Below, in pieces: positions 18,360 through 27,067 of a DNA stretch of 64,000 nucleotides. The position numbers and the translations under genes were made by a program. Every line of letters begins with the position of its first letter. Within the stretch, counting starts at the first letter, position 1. The stretch covers positions 1 to 64,000 of the forward strand of contig NZ_JPUF01000003.1 in assembly GCF_014737315.1 (NCBI RefSeq). The letters run 5' to 3'. Under the pieces are notes generated by a model, which ran no database searches, was not told the DNA's origin, and worked only from the letters and a program-made list of their open reading frames with translations. This stretch comes from Treponema zioleckii. GTDB taxonomy: Bacteria; Spirochaetota; Spirochaetia; Treponematales; Treponemataceae.

Positions 18360-18384
18360 CTTACCGTGTTAAGCACACGGTAAG
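18360..18384 (-). terminator. Hairpin downstream of the class A PBP gene
   Basis: CTTACCGTG and CACGGTAAG form a perfect 9-bp stem with a 7-base loop, 42 bases after the stop codon on the minus strand. The U-rich stretch after it is interrupted, so it may be a weak terminator or an mRNA 3'-end stabiliser. Confidence 0.5.
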
Positions 18385-18425
18385 CAAAAATATCAAGATA
18401 GGATATATAGCAGTTTATTTGTTTG

Positions 18426-21002
18426 CTAATCAAGCATTGAGTTGAAGTCTTCGTCGCTTTCAAACTCTTCTGCATCGTTTTCTGATTCACTTCCTAAAGA
18501 ATCTTCCGATTCTTCTGTACCCTCATCAGCTTCTGGTGACCAATACTCATGGCTTATATCAAAAGAAAGCGGGTCGTCATCAATGACTGTAAAATGTCCG
18601 AATCCGCCTTGATACATCTCTGTGTTAAGGCGTTCCGAAACAATTTCTTCTTGTGTCTTGAACGCTGTATGGTATGTACATCTTTCTGACGGTGTTGTTC
18701 CGCTTAAATACCATAATGTCACTGTATCGCCTGCACAGTCCTTTGTTGGAATCATTCCGGTTCTTCGGCATACTGTGGTTCTTACAATTCCTGAAGTTGG
18801 TTTCTCAAAATCCTTGAACGGCAAACCTTCGTGGGCCTCGTAGAAGAATTCTGCAAAAGCCGGGCCTGCAAGAGCTGCACCCGTTTGTCTGATACCAAGC
18901 GTTTCTCCAGGTTTGTCAAATCCGAACCAGAATACGGCTGTGTAATACGGCGAGTAACCTGCGGTCCAAGCGTCTGCCCAGTTCTGTGTAGTACCAGTTT
19001 TTCCCGCAACCGGCATCTGGAACATTGTTCCGTTTTCATCAGTGTATCTGAACAATTTGCCACGCTGAGTCGCGTTTGTAAGTGTTCCCACTGTAATCGT
19101 ATTTTTGAGCAACTGGGTCATTACAAAAGCATTCTGTGGGGTAATAACTTGGTAGGCCTTACCCTTTGCCTGCTGAGCGACTTGTACGTCATGTTCAGGA
19201 TTGACTTTTATGTTTCCGTAGCGGTCTTCAACGTTTCGAATTGCAATTGGTGTAACTTCGCGTCCGCCATTTGCAAATATTGCGTATGCTCTTGCCATTT
19301 CTATAGGTCTTACAGAACAAACGCCAAGTCCTAAAGCGTATCCTGGATCGAATCCGCGGGATGCCAATTCGTCTTCTGGAATTCCCAAAAGGGAAACTGC
19401 TCTGTTGATTGCGGCATCAAATCCGATTCCATCCAAAACCTTCAGTGCAGGAATGTTCAAAGAAAGACAAAGTGCGTTCCAAACTTGAACGTCGCCTCTG
19501 TAAGAACCTGCATAGTTTTTTGGAATGTAGGTCTGTCCGTTTGGCTGGAAGAATACTACCGGGGTGTCCGAAAGCGGGGTTCCTGGCGTGAATTTTCTCG
19601 AATCGATAGCCATGCTGTAGTAGAGCGGCTTGAAAGATGAACCTGGTTGCACTCGCGCTTGCACAGCACGAATAAACTGATTTTCGTTGTCGAATTTGCT
19701 TCCTCCGACAATAGCTGTGATGTAGCCAGTCTCATTTTCGACGGAAATCATTGTGCCTTCTACTTGCTTTTTTTCAGCATTAGCGTTTCGTATAAGGTTA
19801 GCCTTGTTTCCGATGGCGGTCTTTAAGGATTCTTCGCCAAACATCATTGCGAGCACGTCTACTACTGGGTTTACTTCCTCAGAGTAAGTGTTCATTGTTA
19901 CGGTTTCGTTTCTTTGTTTTGAAAGTTTCAGCCCAGGAATGTTGAATGCAAGTGCAATCATATCTCCTACAGGAACGTATCGTGAAAAAGAAGAATTTCG
20001 TCGTTCGAGAGAAGATTTTGAGAAGTTCTCATTTGCTATTGCGATATATTTTTCCATTGACCGCTGGGCTGCGTCTTGGTGTTTCAAGTTGAGCGTCGTA
20101 TTTACTGTAAAACCGCTGGTGTAAATGTCATCGGTTCCGAAAATGAGGTTTCTAAGTTCTCGTTTTACATATTCACTGAACCAAGGAGCTTTGTCGTCAT
20201 GGCTGAACACAGCGGCACCGCTCGTTCGTGTGTAGTCAAAATTTGCCCAATATTCTTCGAGAGAATCTTCGGCCTGAGCTTTTGTAATATATTTTAACTC
20301 AACCATTGTTTCAAGAACGTCTTCCTGACGCTCCTTTGCACGGTTAGGGTAGTCAAAAGGATTGTAGTATGCTGGGTTTGAAAGCTGAACCACAAGAATT
20401 GCGGCTTCGGCCGGGGTAATCTCAGACGGATCGTGATTAAAATAATATTTTGATGCTGCACTTACACCGTATGTACCGCCGCCAAAATAGATTTTGTTCA
20501 AGTATAATTCAAGAATTTCAGATTTTGAGTAGCGGCGCTCCATTTGAATCGCCCACCAAAGTTCCTTGAGTTTTCGTTTGTAAGAATAGTCAGTTCGGTC
20601 ACAGTAAAGCGTTCCTGCAATTTGCTGGGTGAGAGTTGAACCACCTCCAAGCTTTTGGTGGAGCAATTGACCGATTACGGCACGAAAAAGGGCTTTAGTG
20701 CTAAAACCCTGATGCTCGTAAAATATATGGTCTTCGCGAGAAATCAAGGCATCGAGCATGTGCTGTGGAAGGGTTCTCACGTTAATCATTTCTCGTTTTT
20801 CTTCACTGGAAAGTTCCGTTATGAGCTCGCCATTTAAATCCAAAAGTTTGGTCGGCAAGGCATTTGTGAATTCCATGAAATTTTCGTTATCAATAATGTA
20901 TTTTGTGCTAGACATAGCAAGCCCCAATCCGGAGCCAATCAATATTGAGCCAACAAAAAGCCCTGCTAAAAGGACAATTGTGGATACTTTAATTTTTTCC
21001 AT
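18426..21002 (-). CDS. Class A penicillin-binding protein (PBP1A family)
   Basis: 858-residue bifunctional peptidoglycan synthase in the inner membrane with a periplasmic body. Residues 8-30 are the membrane anchor (STIVLLAGLFVGSILIGSGL). The glycosyltransferase domain shows EDHIFYEHQGF, GGSTLTQQIAGTLYC and ELYLNKIYFGGGTYG. The transpeptidase domain has SSFK (catalytic Ser, QPGSSFKPLYY), SLN and KTGTTQNWADAW. The last 60 residues are a strongly acidic Glu/Ser/Asp tail ending EDFNSMLD, not part of the core family. Both sets of catalytic motifs are intact. Confidence 0.93.
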   Translation of the reverse strand: MEKIKVSTIVLLAGLFVGSILIGSGLGLAMSSTKYIIDNENFMEFTNALPTKLLDLNGELITELSSEEKREMINVRTLPQHMLDALISREDHIFYEHQGFSTKALFRAVIGQLLHQKLGGGSTLTQQIAGTLYCDRTDYSYKRKLKELWWAIQMERRYSKSEILELYLNKIYFGGGTYGVSAASKYYFNHDPSEITPAEAAILVVQLSNPAYYNPFDYPNRAKERQEDVLETMVELKYITKAQAEDSLEEYWANFDYTRTSGAAVFSHDDKAPWFSEYVKRELRNLIFGTDDIYTSGFTVNTTLNLKHQDAAQRSMEKYIAIANENFSKSSLERRNSSFSRYVPVGDMIALAFNIPGLKLSKQRNETVTMNTYSEEVNPVVDVLAMMFGEESLKTAIGNKANLIRNANAEKKQVEGTMISVENETGYITAIVGGSKFDNENQFIRAVQARVQPGSSFKPLYYSMAIDSRKFTPGTPLSDTPVVFFQPNGQTYIPKNYAGSYRGDVQVWNALCLSLNIPALKVLDGIGFDAAINRAVSLLGIPEDELASRGFDPGYALGLGVCSVRPIEMARAYAIFANGGREVTPIAIRNVEDRYGNIKVNPEHDVQVAQQAKGKAYQVITPQNAFVMTQLLKNTITVGTLTNATQRGKLFRYTDENGTMFQMPVAGKTGTTQNWADAWTAGYSPYYTAVFWFGFDKPGETLGIRQTGAALAGPAFAEFFYEAHEGLPFKDFEKPTSGIVRTTVCRRTGMIPTKDCAGDTVTLWYLSGTTPSERCTYHTAFKTQEEIVSERLNTEMYQGGFGHFTVIDDDPLSFDISHEYWSPEADEGTEESEDSLGSESENDAEEFESDEDFNSMLD

Positions 21003-21071
21003 AATGTTTAAGAATAAGGGTTTGTGCTTTGAGTGTCAATCTTTTGAAAAAAGCACAAATTGTAAAAGTGC

Positions 21072-21096
21072 AAAAAAAAGCCGGCTTGTAGCCGGC
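21072..21096 (-). terminator. Intrinsic terminator
   Basis: On the minus strand GCCGGC-TACAA-GCCGGC is followed by eight U. It ends the candidate small RNA or the M23 peptidase transcript, or both. Confidence 0.85.
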
Positions 21097-21156
21097 GTGC
21101 CTATCAGGCAGCCGGGCATCAATGGGTGGGAGGGGATAGTTGATTACCCGGCTTTT
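21072..21156 (-). ncRNA. Candidate structured small RNA with C-rich loop
   Basis: In a 230-base gap between two minus-strand genes, about 83 bases are much more GC-rich than their surroundings. Read on the minus strand they fold into three consecutive hairpins: AGCCGGG/CCCGGCT with an inner ATCAA/TTGAT stem, TGCCTGATAGGCA, and GCCGGC-TACAA-GCCGGC followed by eight U. A GATAAT box at 21164-21159, with a weak TTAAAG 18 bases upstream, would start transcription at the foot of the first hairpin. The first loop reads CTATCCCCTCCCACCC, complementary to Shine-Dalgarno sequences. It could instead be only an elaborate terminator for the M23 gene. No known RNA family fits. Confidence 0.5.
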
Positions 21157-21233
21157 AAATTATCGCACCTAAATATCGAAATCTTTAATTATTTTGCTGA
21201 AAAACATGTTGTCTCTTAAAAAACTTGCAAAAA

Positions 21234-22214
21234 TCATTTTACGAGTTTTAGCGGGTCGGTCGGTTTTCCGTCTTTTCGGATTTCAAAATGCAGATGCGGC
21301 CCTGTTGACGCGCCTGTGTTTCCTGTGAGTGCAATTACGGCTCCTCCGTGCACGGTCTGACCTTTTGTCACAAGGCTTTTTGAAAGATGCGCGTAAGTGC
21401 TTGTCATTCCGTTGTTGTGCTGGATGATAACATGATTCCCGTAAATTTCGTTGTATCCGTTTAAAATCACTGTTCCGCCCTTTGTTGCATAAACTTTTGT
21501 TCCGACTGGGGCCGCAAGGTCAACTCCCTTGTGAAGAAGCCATTTTCCAGAAATCGGGCTGGTCCTGTATCCGAACGGAGATGTGAGAACTTTTTTGTCG
21601 AGCGGAAGGATCATTGAACTGTCTTCAAAGAAAAATACGTCTGTGGAACTGAAGCTTTTTTTGGGAAGATAATAAAAATCAACGCCTTTAATCTGAAAAA
21701 TCAACGTGCTTTCCGTTATTTCGCCAATGTATTCTTTATAAAGAAAGACTTCGAGCGTTGTTTCGGGGGTTTTTGCAATGTAAAGTCCCTGTGCCGCAGG
21801 AAGTAAAATAGTCTGGCCAGCCACTAAAGCCATTTTGTCGGAAAGTCTGTTTACAGTGGCAAGCGTTCCGGCATTTTGGGAAAGGGCCGCCCGGAGTTGA
21901 TGAAAGCCCTTTCCGTTGGATAAATCTTCTTTTTTTAATTTGTAGGAATAAAATTTTAGTGACGGAAGATTTCCTTTTCGGAGTTCTTTCTCGGATTTTT
22001 CAATCTCTTTTCCGTATGCCAGAAAATTGTCGCTTTCCGCTTTTACTTTTTTTCTTTCTTCTTCCGAAGCTTTTGGATTTGGTGCTTTGTATCTTGTTGT
22101 GGTTAATTGAATTACGTCATTTTCTGAAATTACGATTGTATCAGTTGCACTTGCAGTCCAATAAAGTGAGAAAAGAAAAAATGATGCAAAAATGATTTTT
22201 TTGATTTTAACCAT
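21234..22214 (-). CDS. Exported M23 metallopeptidase with LysM-like region
   Basis: 326-residue cell-wall endopeptidase or regulator, exported through an N-terminal signal peptide (IIFASFFLFSLYWTASA). Residues 90-140 look like a degenerate LysM peptidoglycan-binding repeat (FHQLRAALSQNAGTLATVNR... AGQTILLP). The C-terminal 120 residues are a peptidase M23/LytM domain with zinc ligands HKGVDLA (His and Asp) and HLHFEI, plus a second His in STYAHLSK. All metal ligands are present, so it is probably an active enzyme. Its start overlaps the end of the upstream membrane gene by 8 bases. Confidence 0.9.
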   Translation of the reverse strand: MVKIKKIIFASFFLFSLYWTASATDTIVISENDVIQLTTTRYKAPNPKASEEERKKVKAESDNFLAYGKEIEKSEKELRKGNLPSLKFYSYKLKKEDLSNGKGFHQLRAALSQNAGTLATVNRLSDKMALVAGQTILLPAAQGLYIAKTPETTLEVFLYKEYIGEITESTLIFQIKGVDFYYLPKKSFSSTDVFFFEDSSMILPLDKKVLTSPFGYRTSPISGKWLLHKGVDLAAPVGTKVYATKGGTVILNGYNEIYGNHVIIQHNNGMTSTYAHLSKSLVTKGQTVHGGAVIALTGNTGASTGPHLHFEIRKDGKPTDPLKLVK

Positions 22215-22610
22215 TTTCTTTTTCAGGTTTGTTGTTTCTTTTTAAGCCAAACGAAATGAGTCCGTAGGCAAAAAAAGTTACAATTGCGACCGGAATTGCC
22301 AAAAATCGCTTGCCGCTAAACACTAAAATGCCTATGCAGGCAAGCCCTGCGATTATTGTAAAAATCTTAAGGACAAGGTGTGCAAAAACTTTTATTCCTG
22401 CCTTCCGAATTTTTTTTATCAATACAAAAAGCAAAGAGAATCCCAGAATTGAAAGAATCGTGAGCGTATAGGCTTTGGGGTATGTTATTGCGAATTTCCA
22501 GAGCGGAAAAACGAACGCAACGGCAAAAAATGTGCATAAAAGGAGCAGAAAAATAATTTTCCTGTTGAGCTAAAAAGATTTTTGTATCCTTGAATTATTT
22601 TTTGTATCAT
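22207..22610 (-). CDS. Small membrane protein, possible frameshift near its start
   Basis: No family recognised. The open frame covers 22434-22207 from a TTG but continues upstream with no start codon as a strongly hydrophobic sequence (LLLLCTFFAVAFVFPLWKFA). The neighbouring frame starts at ATG 22610 (MIQKIIQGYKNLFSSTGKLF). Adding one base to the five-base run at 22549-22553 joins them to a 134-residue protein with four membrane segments. The run is short and there is no clear Shine-Dalgarno site at 22610, so the joined model is tentative. It overlaps the M23 peptidase gene. Confidence 0.5.
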
Positions 22611-22669
22611 TCGAATAGTCTAATAAAAAAAATGATAACAGTCCAATAAATCTTTTATGTTTTTTAAAT

Positions 22670-22705
22670 AAAAAAAAGGCTGATGACGCGAAAGTCAATC
22701 AGCCT
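22670..22705 (-). terminator. Terminator of the ferredoxin gene
   Basis: On the minus strand AGGCTGATTGAC, a short loop and GTCATCAGCCT are followed by seven T, 14 bases after the ferredoxin stop codon. Confidence 0.88.
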
Positions 22706-22719
22706 GTAAAAAATTATTC

Positions 22720-22893
22720 TTACGCCTCTGAAATAGCTGTTGCTGGACATTCAGAAGCACAAGTTCCGCAGCTTACGCATTTAGATGCGTCAATTTCGCG
22801 GTGTCCGTCGTTCTCGCTGATTGCTCCAACTGGACAGTCTGGTTCGCAAGTTCCGCAGTTTACGCACTGGCTAGGATCAATTTTGTATGCCAT
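22720..22893 (-). CDS. 2[4Fe-4S] ferredoxin
   Basis: 57-residue low-potential electron carrier of the clostridial type, feeding enzymes such as pyruvate:ferredoxin oxidoreductase or hydrogenase. It begins MAYKIDPSQCVNCGTCEPDC. Two CxxCxxCxxxCP clusters are complete: CVNCGTCEPDCP and CVSCGTCASECP, eight Cys in all. AGAGG precedes the ATG. It has its own terminator and appears monocistronic. Confidence 0.93.
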   Translation of the reverse strand: MAYKIDPSQCVNCGTCEPDCPVGAISENDGHREIDASKCVSCGTCASECPATAISEA

Positions 22894-23012
22894 ATTTGGT
22901 ACCTCTTAAAAATGATTTAAGATAATTTATCATCGTCAAACTTGAAAAACAAGTGAAAAATGTGTTTTTGCGAACGAATTAGGTTATGCTAACAGAAAGC
23001 TAGTTTTTAAAT

Positions 23013-23050
23013 AAAAAAAAGCCCAGCAAAGTTTTGAAACTGCTGGGGCT
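23013..23050 (-). terminator. Terminator after the tRNA cluster
   Basis: On the minus strand AGCCCCAGCA and TGCTGGGCT form a stem with one bulge, followed by eight T, just downstream of the last tRNA. Confidence 0.85.
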
Positions 23051-23055
23051 TTTGC

Positions 23056-23127
23056 GGTCCCTACGGGAGTCGAACCCGTCTCTCCGCCTTGAGAGGGCGA
23101 TGAACTAAACCGATATTCGAAGGGACC
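23056..23127 (-). tRNA. tRNA-Glu (CTC), copy 1
   Basis: 72-base cloverleaf. Acceptor GGTCCCT/AGGGACC, anticodon stem TCGCC/GGCGG with loop CTCTCAA (anticodon CUC, reads GAG), T-arm ACGGGTTCGACTCCCGT. CCA is not encoded. Identical to the copy at 23288-23359. Confidence 0.93.
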
Positions 23128-23144
23128 AAAATAAAATATTTGAA

Positions 23145-23177
23145 TAAAAAAGCTGACCATTGAAAGTCAGCTTTTTT
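23145..23177. terminator. Bidirectional terminator hairpin inside the tRNA cluster
   Basis: AAAAAAGCTGAC and GTCAGCTTTTTT form an 11- to 12-bp stem around an 8-base loop. It lies between tRNA-Gln copy 1 and tRNA-Glu copy 1, so the last tRNA may be made at a lower level. Confidence 0.8.
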
Positions 23178-23180
23178 AGT

Positions 23181-23252
23181 TCCCCAAGGAGGATTCGAAC
23201 CCCGGACAAGTCAGAACCAGAATCTGAAGTGCTACCATTACACAATCGGGGA
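23181..23252 (-). tRNA. tRNA-Gln (CTG), copy 1, with altered variable/T arm
   Basis: Acceptor TCCCCGA/TTGGGGA, anticodon stem TCAGA/TCTGA with loop TTCTGGT (anticodon CUG, reads CAG). The variable region is CTTGTC followed by CGGGG. Against the 3' side CCTCC, the outer T-stem pair is a C-C mismatch. The second copy has a regular T-stem and is two bases shorter here. CCA is not encoded. Confidence 0.85.
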
Positions 23253-23287
23253 ATGGAGTAAAATATAAAGCAATTTAATTTGCTTAC

Positions 23288-23359
23288 GGTCCCTACGGGA
23301 GTCGAACCCGTCTCTCCGCCTTGAGAGGGCGATGAACTAAACCGATATTCGAAGGGACC
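23288..23359 (-). tRNA. tRNA-Glu (CTC), copy 2
   Basis: Identical in all 72 bases to the copy at 23056-23127 (anticodon CUC). It is processed from the same minus-strand transcript as the flanking tRNA-Gln genes. Confidence 0.93.
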
Positions 23360-23380
23360 AGTTTAATTGTTTTGTGTAAT

Positions 23381-23450
23381 TCCCCAAGGAGGATTCGAAC
23401 CCCCACAATCAGAACCAGAATCTGAAGTGCTACCATTACACAATCGGGGA
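23381..23450 (-). tRNA. tRNA-Gln (CTG), copy 2
   Basis: 70 bases, same acceptor, D and anticodon arms as copy 1, but with variable loop TTGT and a fully paired T-stem GGGGG/CCTCC (one G-T). First gene of the tRNA transcript. CCA is not encoded. Confidence 0.92.
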
Positions 23451-23483
23451 AAGTGTCAAGCGCTTGTTGCGTCGATGTGAAAT

Positions 23484-23512
23484 ATATTATTCTTTCTAAA
23501 AAAAATAGTCAA
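23484..23512 (-). promoter_or_regulatory. Predicted sigma-70 promoter of the tRNA cluster
   Basis: On the minus strand TTGACT (23512-23507), a 17-base spacer and TAATAT (23489-23484), about 34 bases before tRNA-Gln copy 2. Confidence 0.65.
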
Positions 23513-23607
23513 GCGAAAAAATAAAAAAAATTAAAAATTTTTCTTTTTTTTTGAAATGTTTTATTTTACGGTGGACTAAAGCCTTGTTTCATGGGAATAA
23601 TAAAGGT

Positions 23608-23895
23608 ATGAGACATTGTATTATTGTAAAATTTAAGGACCGAGAGAATTGGCGCAAGCTTTTGCCAGAAATCAAAAATCATTTTGACAAGGCTTTGGAA
23701 GTCGAGGGAATTTCTTCCGTAAAACTTTACGATTCTTGTTCGACACGGGAGAACCGCTTTCATTTGATGATTGAACTTACGATGACGGACGAGGGACTTT
23801 TGAATTTCGACAAGAGCGACGTTCATCTGGATTGGAAAAAAAATTACGGTGACATGCTTGAAAGCAAAACGATTTTTGATTACGAGCGAGGTTAA
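23608..23895 (+). CDS. Dabb-like (stress-responsive alpha/beta barrel) protein
   Basis: 95 residues from the ATG at 23608, which has AAAGG upstream; an in-frame upstream ATG would add 19 unlikely residues. It opens MRHCIIVKFKDRENWRKLLP and continues with a GISSVKLYDSCSTRENRFHL strand-turn-strand. This fits the ferredoxin-like dimeric barrel of the Dabb family, though the match is by general pattern only. Soluble, probably cytoplasmic, substrate unknown. It is followed by inverted repeats and then uvrA. Confidence 0.6.
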   Translation: MRHCIIVKFKDRENWRKLLPEIKNHFDKALEVEGISSVKLYDSCSTRENRFHLMIELTMTDEGLLNFDKSDVHLDWKKNYGDMLESKTIFDYERG

Positions 23896-23897
23896 AA

Positions 23898-23971
23898 GGA
23901 AACGCCGCGAGTTCGGTTTTAATAGAAAATTAACTTGTGCGTTTCCCGTGAGTTTTCTAAAGAAAGCTCAC
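23898..23971. repeat. Inverted repeat GGAAACGC...GCGTTTCC with adjacent hairpin
   Basis: GGAAACGC (23898-23905) and GCGTTTCC (23939-23946) are exact inverted copies around 33 bases. Directly after comes an 11-bp hairpin, GTGAGTTTTCT-AA-AGAAAGCTCAC (one G-T pair). The outer repeat resembles that at 37115-37165. The rest of the 205-base gap before uvrA shows nothing clear. Confidence 0.55.
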
Positions 23972-24100
23972 GCTTTGGTTAGTTTGCTTTCGGGTGCCCT
24001 TATGCTCGCGCAGAGATTTTCAGTTCCATTCTTTTGCTCTCTGGAAATTTTTCGTGTGCGATTATAGAAAAACTTTCGGAAAATTTGATATTATCTACTC

Positions 24101-27061
24101 GTGAAAAATATTAATCTTGTGAAGGGCGAGAAAATTTCGATTCGTGGTGCCCGCGAGCATAATCTTAAGAATGTTGATGTTGAGATTCCGCGCAACAAAC
24201 TTGTTGTGATTTCTGGACTTTCTGGTTCTGGAAAATCTTCGCTTGCGTTTGACACGCTTTTTGCGGAAGGCCAGCGAAGGTATATGGAAAGTCTTTCTTC
24301 GTATGCGCGTCAATTTTTGGGCAGCATGGACAAGCCCGATGTAGATTTGATTGAGGGGCTTTCGCCGGCTATTTCTATTGAACAAAAAACGACTCACAGA
24401 AATCCTCGTTCGACTGTTGGAACCGTTACAGAAATTTATGATTATTACAGACTTCTTTTTGCGCGGGTAGGGCACGCTCACTGTCCAAAATGCGGTCGTG
24501 AAATCAAAGAACAAACCGACGACCAGATTATAGACACGATTATGGGCTGGCGCGAGGGAACTAGAATCTCAGTTTTGGCTCCGGTGATTCGCGGAAAAAA
24601 AGGTGAGCACACAAAAATCATTGATGACGCAAAAAAATCAGGTTTTGCCAGGGCGAGAATCGATGGGCTTATGGTTGAACTTGATGATTCTATAAAACTT
24701 GACAAGCAGAAAAAGCACACCATTGAAATTGTTGTTGATCGAATCGCATTAAAATCCGACAGCAGAAAACGCCTTGCAGAGAGCGTTGAGACCGCTTTGC
24801 AGACGGCAAACGGAATAATAATCGTTTTGCGCCGAGTTTATAAAGAAGATGAAGCTTACGAAAGCGTTGTGCATGAGATTCTTTCGAGGGGCGGAAAAGT
24901 TGAGGGCGATAAGGACTTTATAGAAGAAGAAGTGTTTTTTAGTCAGCACAATGCCTGCCCAGACTGCGGAATTTCTATTCCTGAACTTCAGCCACGACTT
25001 TTTTCGTTCAACAATCCCTTTGGCGCATGCCCGGAATGCACGGGAATTGGCGAGAAAATGGAATGGGATTTAAAGAAAATCCTTCCTGACGATTCCTTGA
25101 GTTTTAATCAAGGCGCGTTTCCGTTTTATAATCCTGAAAGCGAATGGAATCATTCTTTGTTCAGCGCGGTTGCCGAAACTGGCGGATTTTCGCTTGATAC
25201 GCCAATAAAAGACCTTTCGAAAGAACAACGTGACTTTTTGATGAACGGTGACGAAACAAAAATCATGCAGTGGATTTACAAAAAACAGAGCGGTGAAGGT
25301 TATTCTGAATACAAACGTCCGTGGGCTGGCGTGCTTTCCGATATGAAAAGACGGCATGCAGAGGCCTGGGGCGAAGCTCAGCGAGTGCGCATGGAAGAAA
25401 AATTCATGTCGGTGAGCGAGTGTTCTAGCTGCCACGGAAAAAGGCTAAGGCCGGAGGCTTTGGGCGTAACAATCGGTGACAAAAATATCATTTCGCTTTG
25501 TTCGCTCAGTGTTTCTGAATCAATTGAATTTTTTGATTCGCTTTCGTTTACTGAAACCGAAAAGTCGATTGCGCACCAAGTTTTAAAAGAAATTAACTCT
25601 CGTCTGAACTTTTTGAAAAATGTCGGTCTTGATTATTTGACCCTTGAACGCTCGGCGGGAACTCTTTCTGGCGGTGAGGCGCAGAGAATTCGTCTTGCGA
25701 CGCAGATTGGCTCAGGTCTTACGGGCGTAATGTACATTTTGGATGAACCGTCGATTGGTCTTCATCAGCGTGATAACCAAAGGCTCATTGACACTCTCAC
25801 TTATCTTAGAAATCTCGGAAACAGCGTGATTGTTGTTGAACACGATGAGCAGACAATGCTCACCGCGGACTGGATTGTTGATATTGGTCCTGGGGCCGGC
25901 GTTCACGGCGGAAGAATTATGGCTTCTGGAACGCCTGAGCAAGTTATGCAGGTTGAAGACAGCATTACCGGCCAGTTTTTGGCGGGAAAAATCCGCATGG
26001 AAATTCCGTCTGAGCGTCGTAAAGGAAATGGTTCGTTCATTTCGATAAAGGGCGTTCGTGAGCACAATCTTAAAAACGTGAGTGTGGACATTCCGCTCGG
26101 AACGTTCACTTGCATTACTGGCGTTAGCGGCAGCGGAAAGTCAACTCTTTTGAGTGACGTGTTCTATCCTGTTGTGTCAAATAAACTTATGAAGACTGAT
26201 TATCCTGCCGGCGAGTACGATTCTATTGAAGGAATTGAGGCTCTTGATAAAGTCATAAATATTGATCAGTCACCAATCGGACGAACTCCTCGTTCAAATC
26301 CAGTCACTTATGTTGGCGTTTTTGACTCAATCCGAGAACTTTTTGCAAGTCTTCCGGAGTCAAAGGCAAAGGGCTACAAAGGCGGGCGGTTCAGTTTTAA
26401 CGTAAAAGGCGGACGCTGTGAGAACTGCCAAGGGGCTGGAACGATTACAATCGAGATGAACTTTTTGCCGGATGTTTTTATTCAGTGCGACGTTTGCCAC
26501 GGAAAAAGATTCAATCAGGAGACTCTTGATGTTCGTTACAAAGGAAAGAACATTAGCGATGTTCTTGAGATGACAATTGAAGAGGCTGCGGACTTCTTTA
26601 GTTCAATTCCGCATATTTCAAGAAAACTTGAGACTCTAAAATCCGTTGGACTTGGCTACATTCAGCTCGGTCAGAGCGCGCTAACCCTTTCGGGCGGTGA
26701 GGCTCAGCGAGTTAAGCTTGCTACGGAACTTGCACGACCTTCAACCGGAAAAACACTTTACATTCTCGATGAGCCGACTACGGGACTTCATTTTGCGGAC
26801 GTAAAAGTTTTAATGGAAGTAATTCAGCGGCTCGTTGACAAAGGAAATTCCGTTGTGATGATTGAACACAACCTTGACGTGATTTGTCAGGCTGATTACA
26901 TAATTGATTTAGGACCTGACGGCGGATTTAGGGGCGGACAGATTGTTGACACTGGCACTCCTGAAGAAGTTGCTTCCCGTTGGGAGAAAACCGGCTCGTA
27001 CACCGGAAAATTTGTTGCAGAGCAGCTTGCGCGGGAAAAAGCACGTTCTAAGTCTGAATAA
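24101..27061 (+). CDS. uvrA: Excinuclease ABC subunit A
   Basis: 986-residue damage-recognition ATPase of nucleotide excision repair; it dimerises and loads UvrB. It starts at GTG with [20 protein letters not shown]. Walker A motifs are [10 protein letters not shown] (about residue 36) and [11 protein letters not shown] (about residue 675). ABC signatures are [19 protein letters not shown] and [18 protein letters not shown]. Zinc-finger cysteines appear as CPKCG, CPDCG...CPEC and CENCQ...CDVC. All domains are intact, including an A7 run at 24595-24601 that is in frame. lptD follows after 6 bases. I recall the same uvrA-lptD order in T. pallidum (TP0514-TP0515). Confidence 0.97.
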   Translation: MKNINLVKGEKISIRGAREHNLKNVDVEIPRNKLVVISGLSGSGKSSLAFDTLFAEGQRRYMESLSSYARQFLGSMDKPDVDLIEGLSPAISIEQKTTHRNPRSTVGTVTEIYDYYRLLFARVGHAHCPKCGREIKEQTDDQIIDTIMGWREGTRISVLAPVIRGKKGEHTKIIDDAKKSGFARARIDGLMVELDDSIKLDKQKKHTIEIVVDRIALKSDSRKRLAESVETALQTANGIIIVLRRVYKEDEAYESVVHEILSRGGKVEGDKDFIEEEVFFSQHNACPDCGISIPELQPRLFSFNNPFGACPECTGIGEKMEWDLKKILPDDSLSFNQGAFPFYNPESEWNHSLFSAVAETGGFSLDTPIKDLSKEQRDFLMNGDETKIMQWIYKKQSGEGYSEYKRPWAGVLSDMKRRHAEAWGEAQRVRMEEKFMSVSECSSCHGKRLRPEALGVTIGDKNIISLCSLSVSESIEFFDSLSFTETEKSIAHQVLKEINSRLNFLKNVGLDYLTLERSAGTLSGGEAQRIRLATQIGSGLTGVMYILDEPSIGLHQRDNQRLIDTLTYLRNLGNSVIVVEHDEQTMLTADWIVDIGPGAGVHGGRIMASGTPEQVMQVEDSITGQFLAGKIRMEIPSERRKGNGSFISIKGVREHNLKNVSVDIPLGTFTCITGVSGSGKSTLLSDVFYPVVSNKLMKTDYPAGEYDSIEGIEALDKVINIDQSPIGRTPRSNPVTYVGVFDSIRELFASLPESKAKGYKGGRFSFNVKGGRCENCQGAGTITIEMNFLPDVFIQCDVCHGKRFNQETLDVRYKGKNISDVLEMTIEEAADFFSSIPHISRKLETLKSVGLGYIQLGQSALTLSGGEAQRVKLATELARPSTGKTLYILDEPTTGLHFADVKVLMEVIQRLVDKGNSVVMIEHNLDVICQADYIIDLGPDGGFRGGQIVDTGTPEEVASRWEKTGSYTGKFVAEQLAREKARSKSE

Positions 27062-27067
27062 AACTAA

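Noticed and set aside
21060-21160. SRP RNA, 6S RNA or riboswitch for the structured minus-strand region
   Set aside because: It lacks the SRP GGAA-type loop and has no 6S bubble or known riboswitch core; kept only as a candidate small RNA.
23849-24067. 72-residue frame between the Dabb-like gene and uvrA
   Set aside because: Begins inside the Dabb-like gene, crosses inverted repeats and has no ribosome-binding site.
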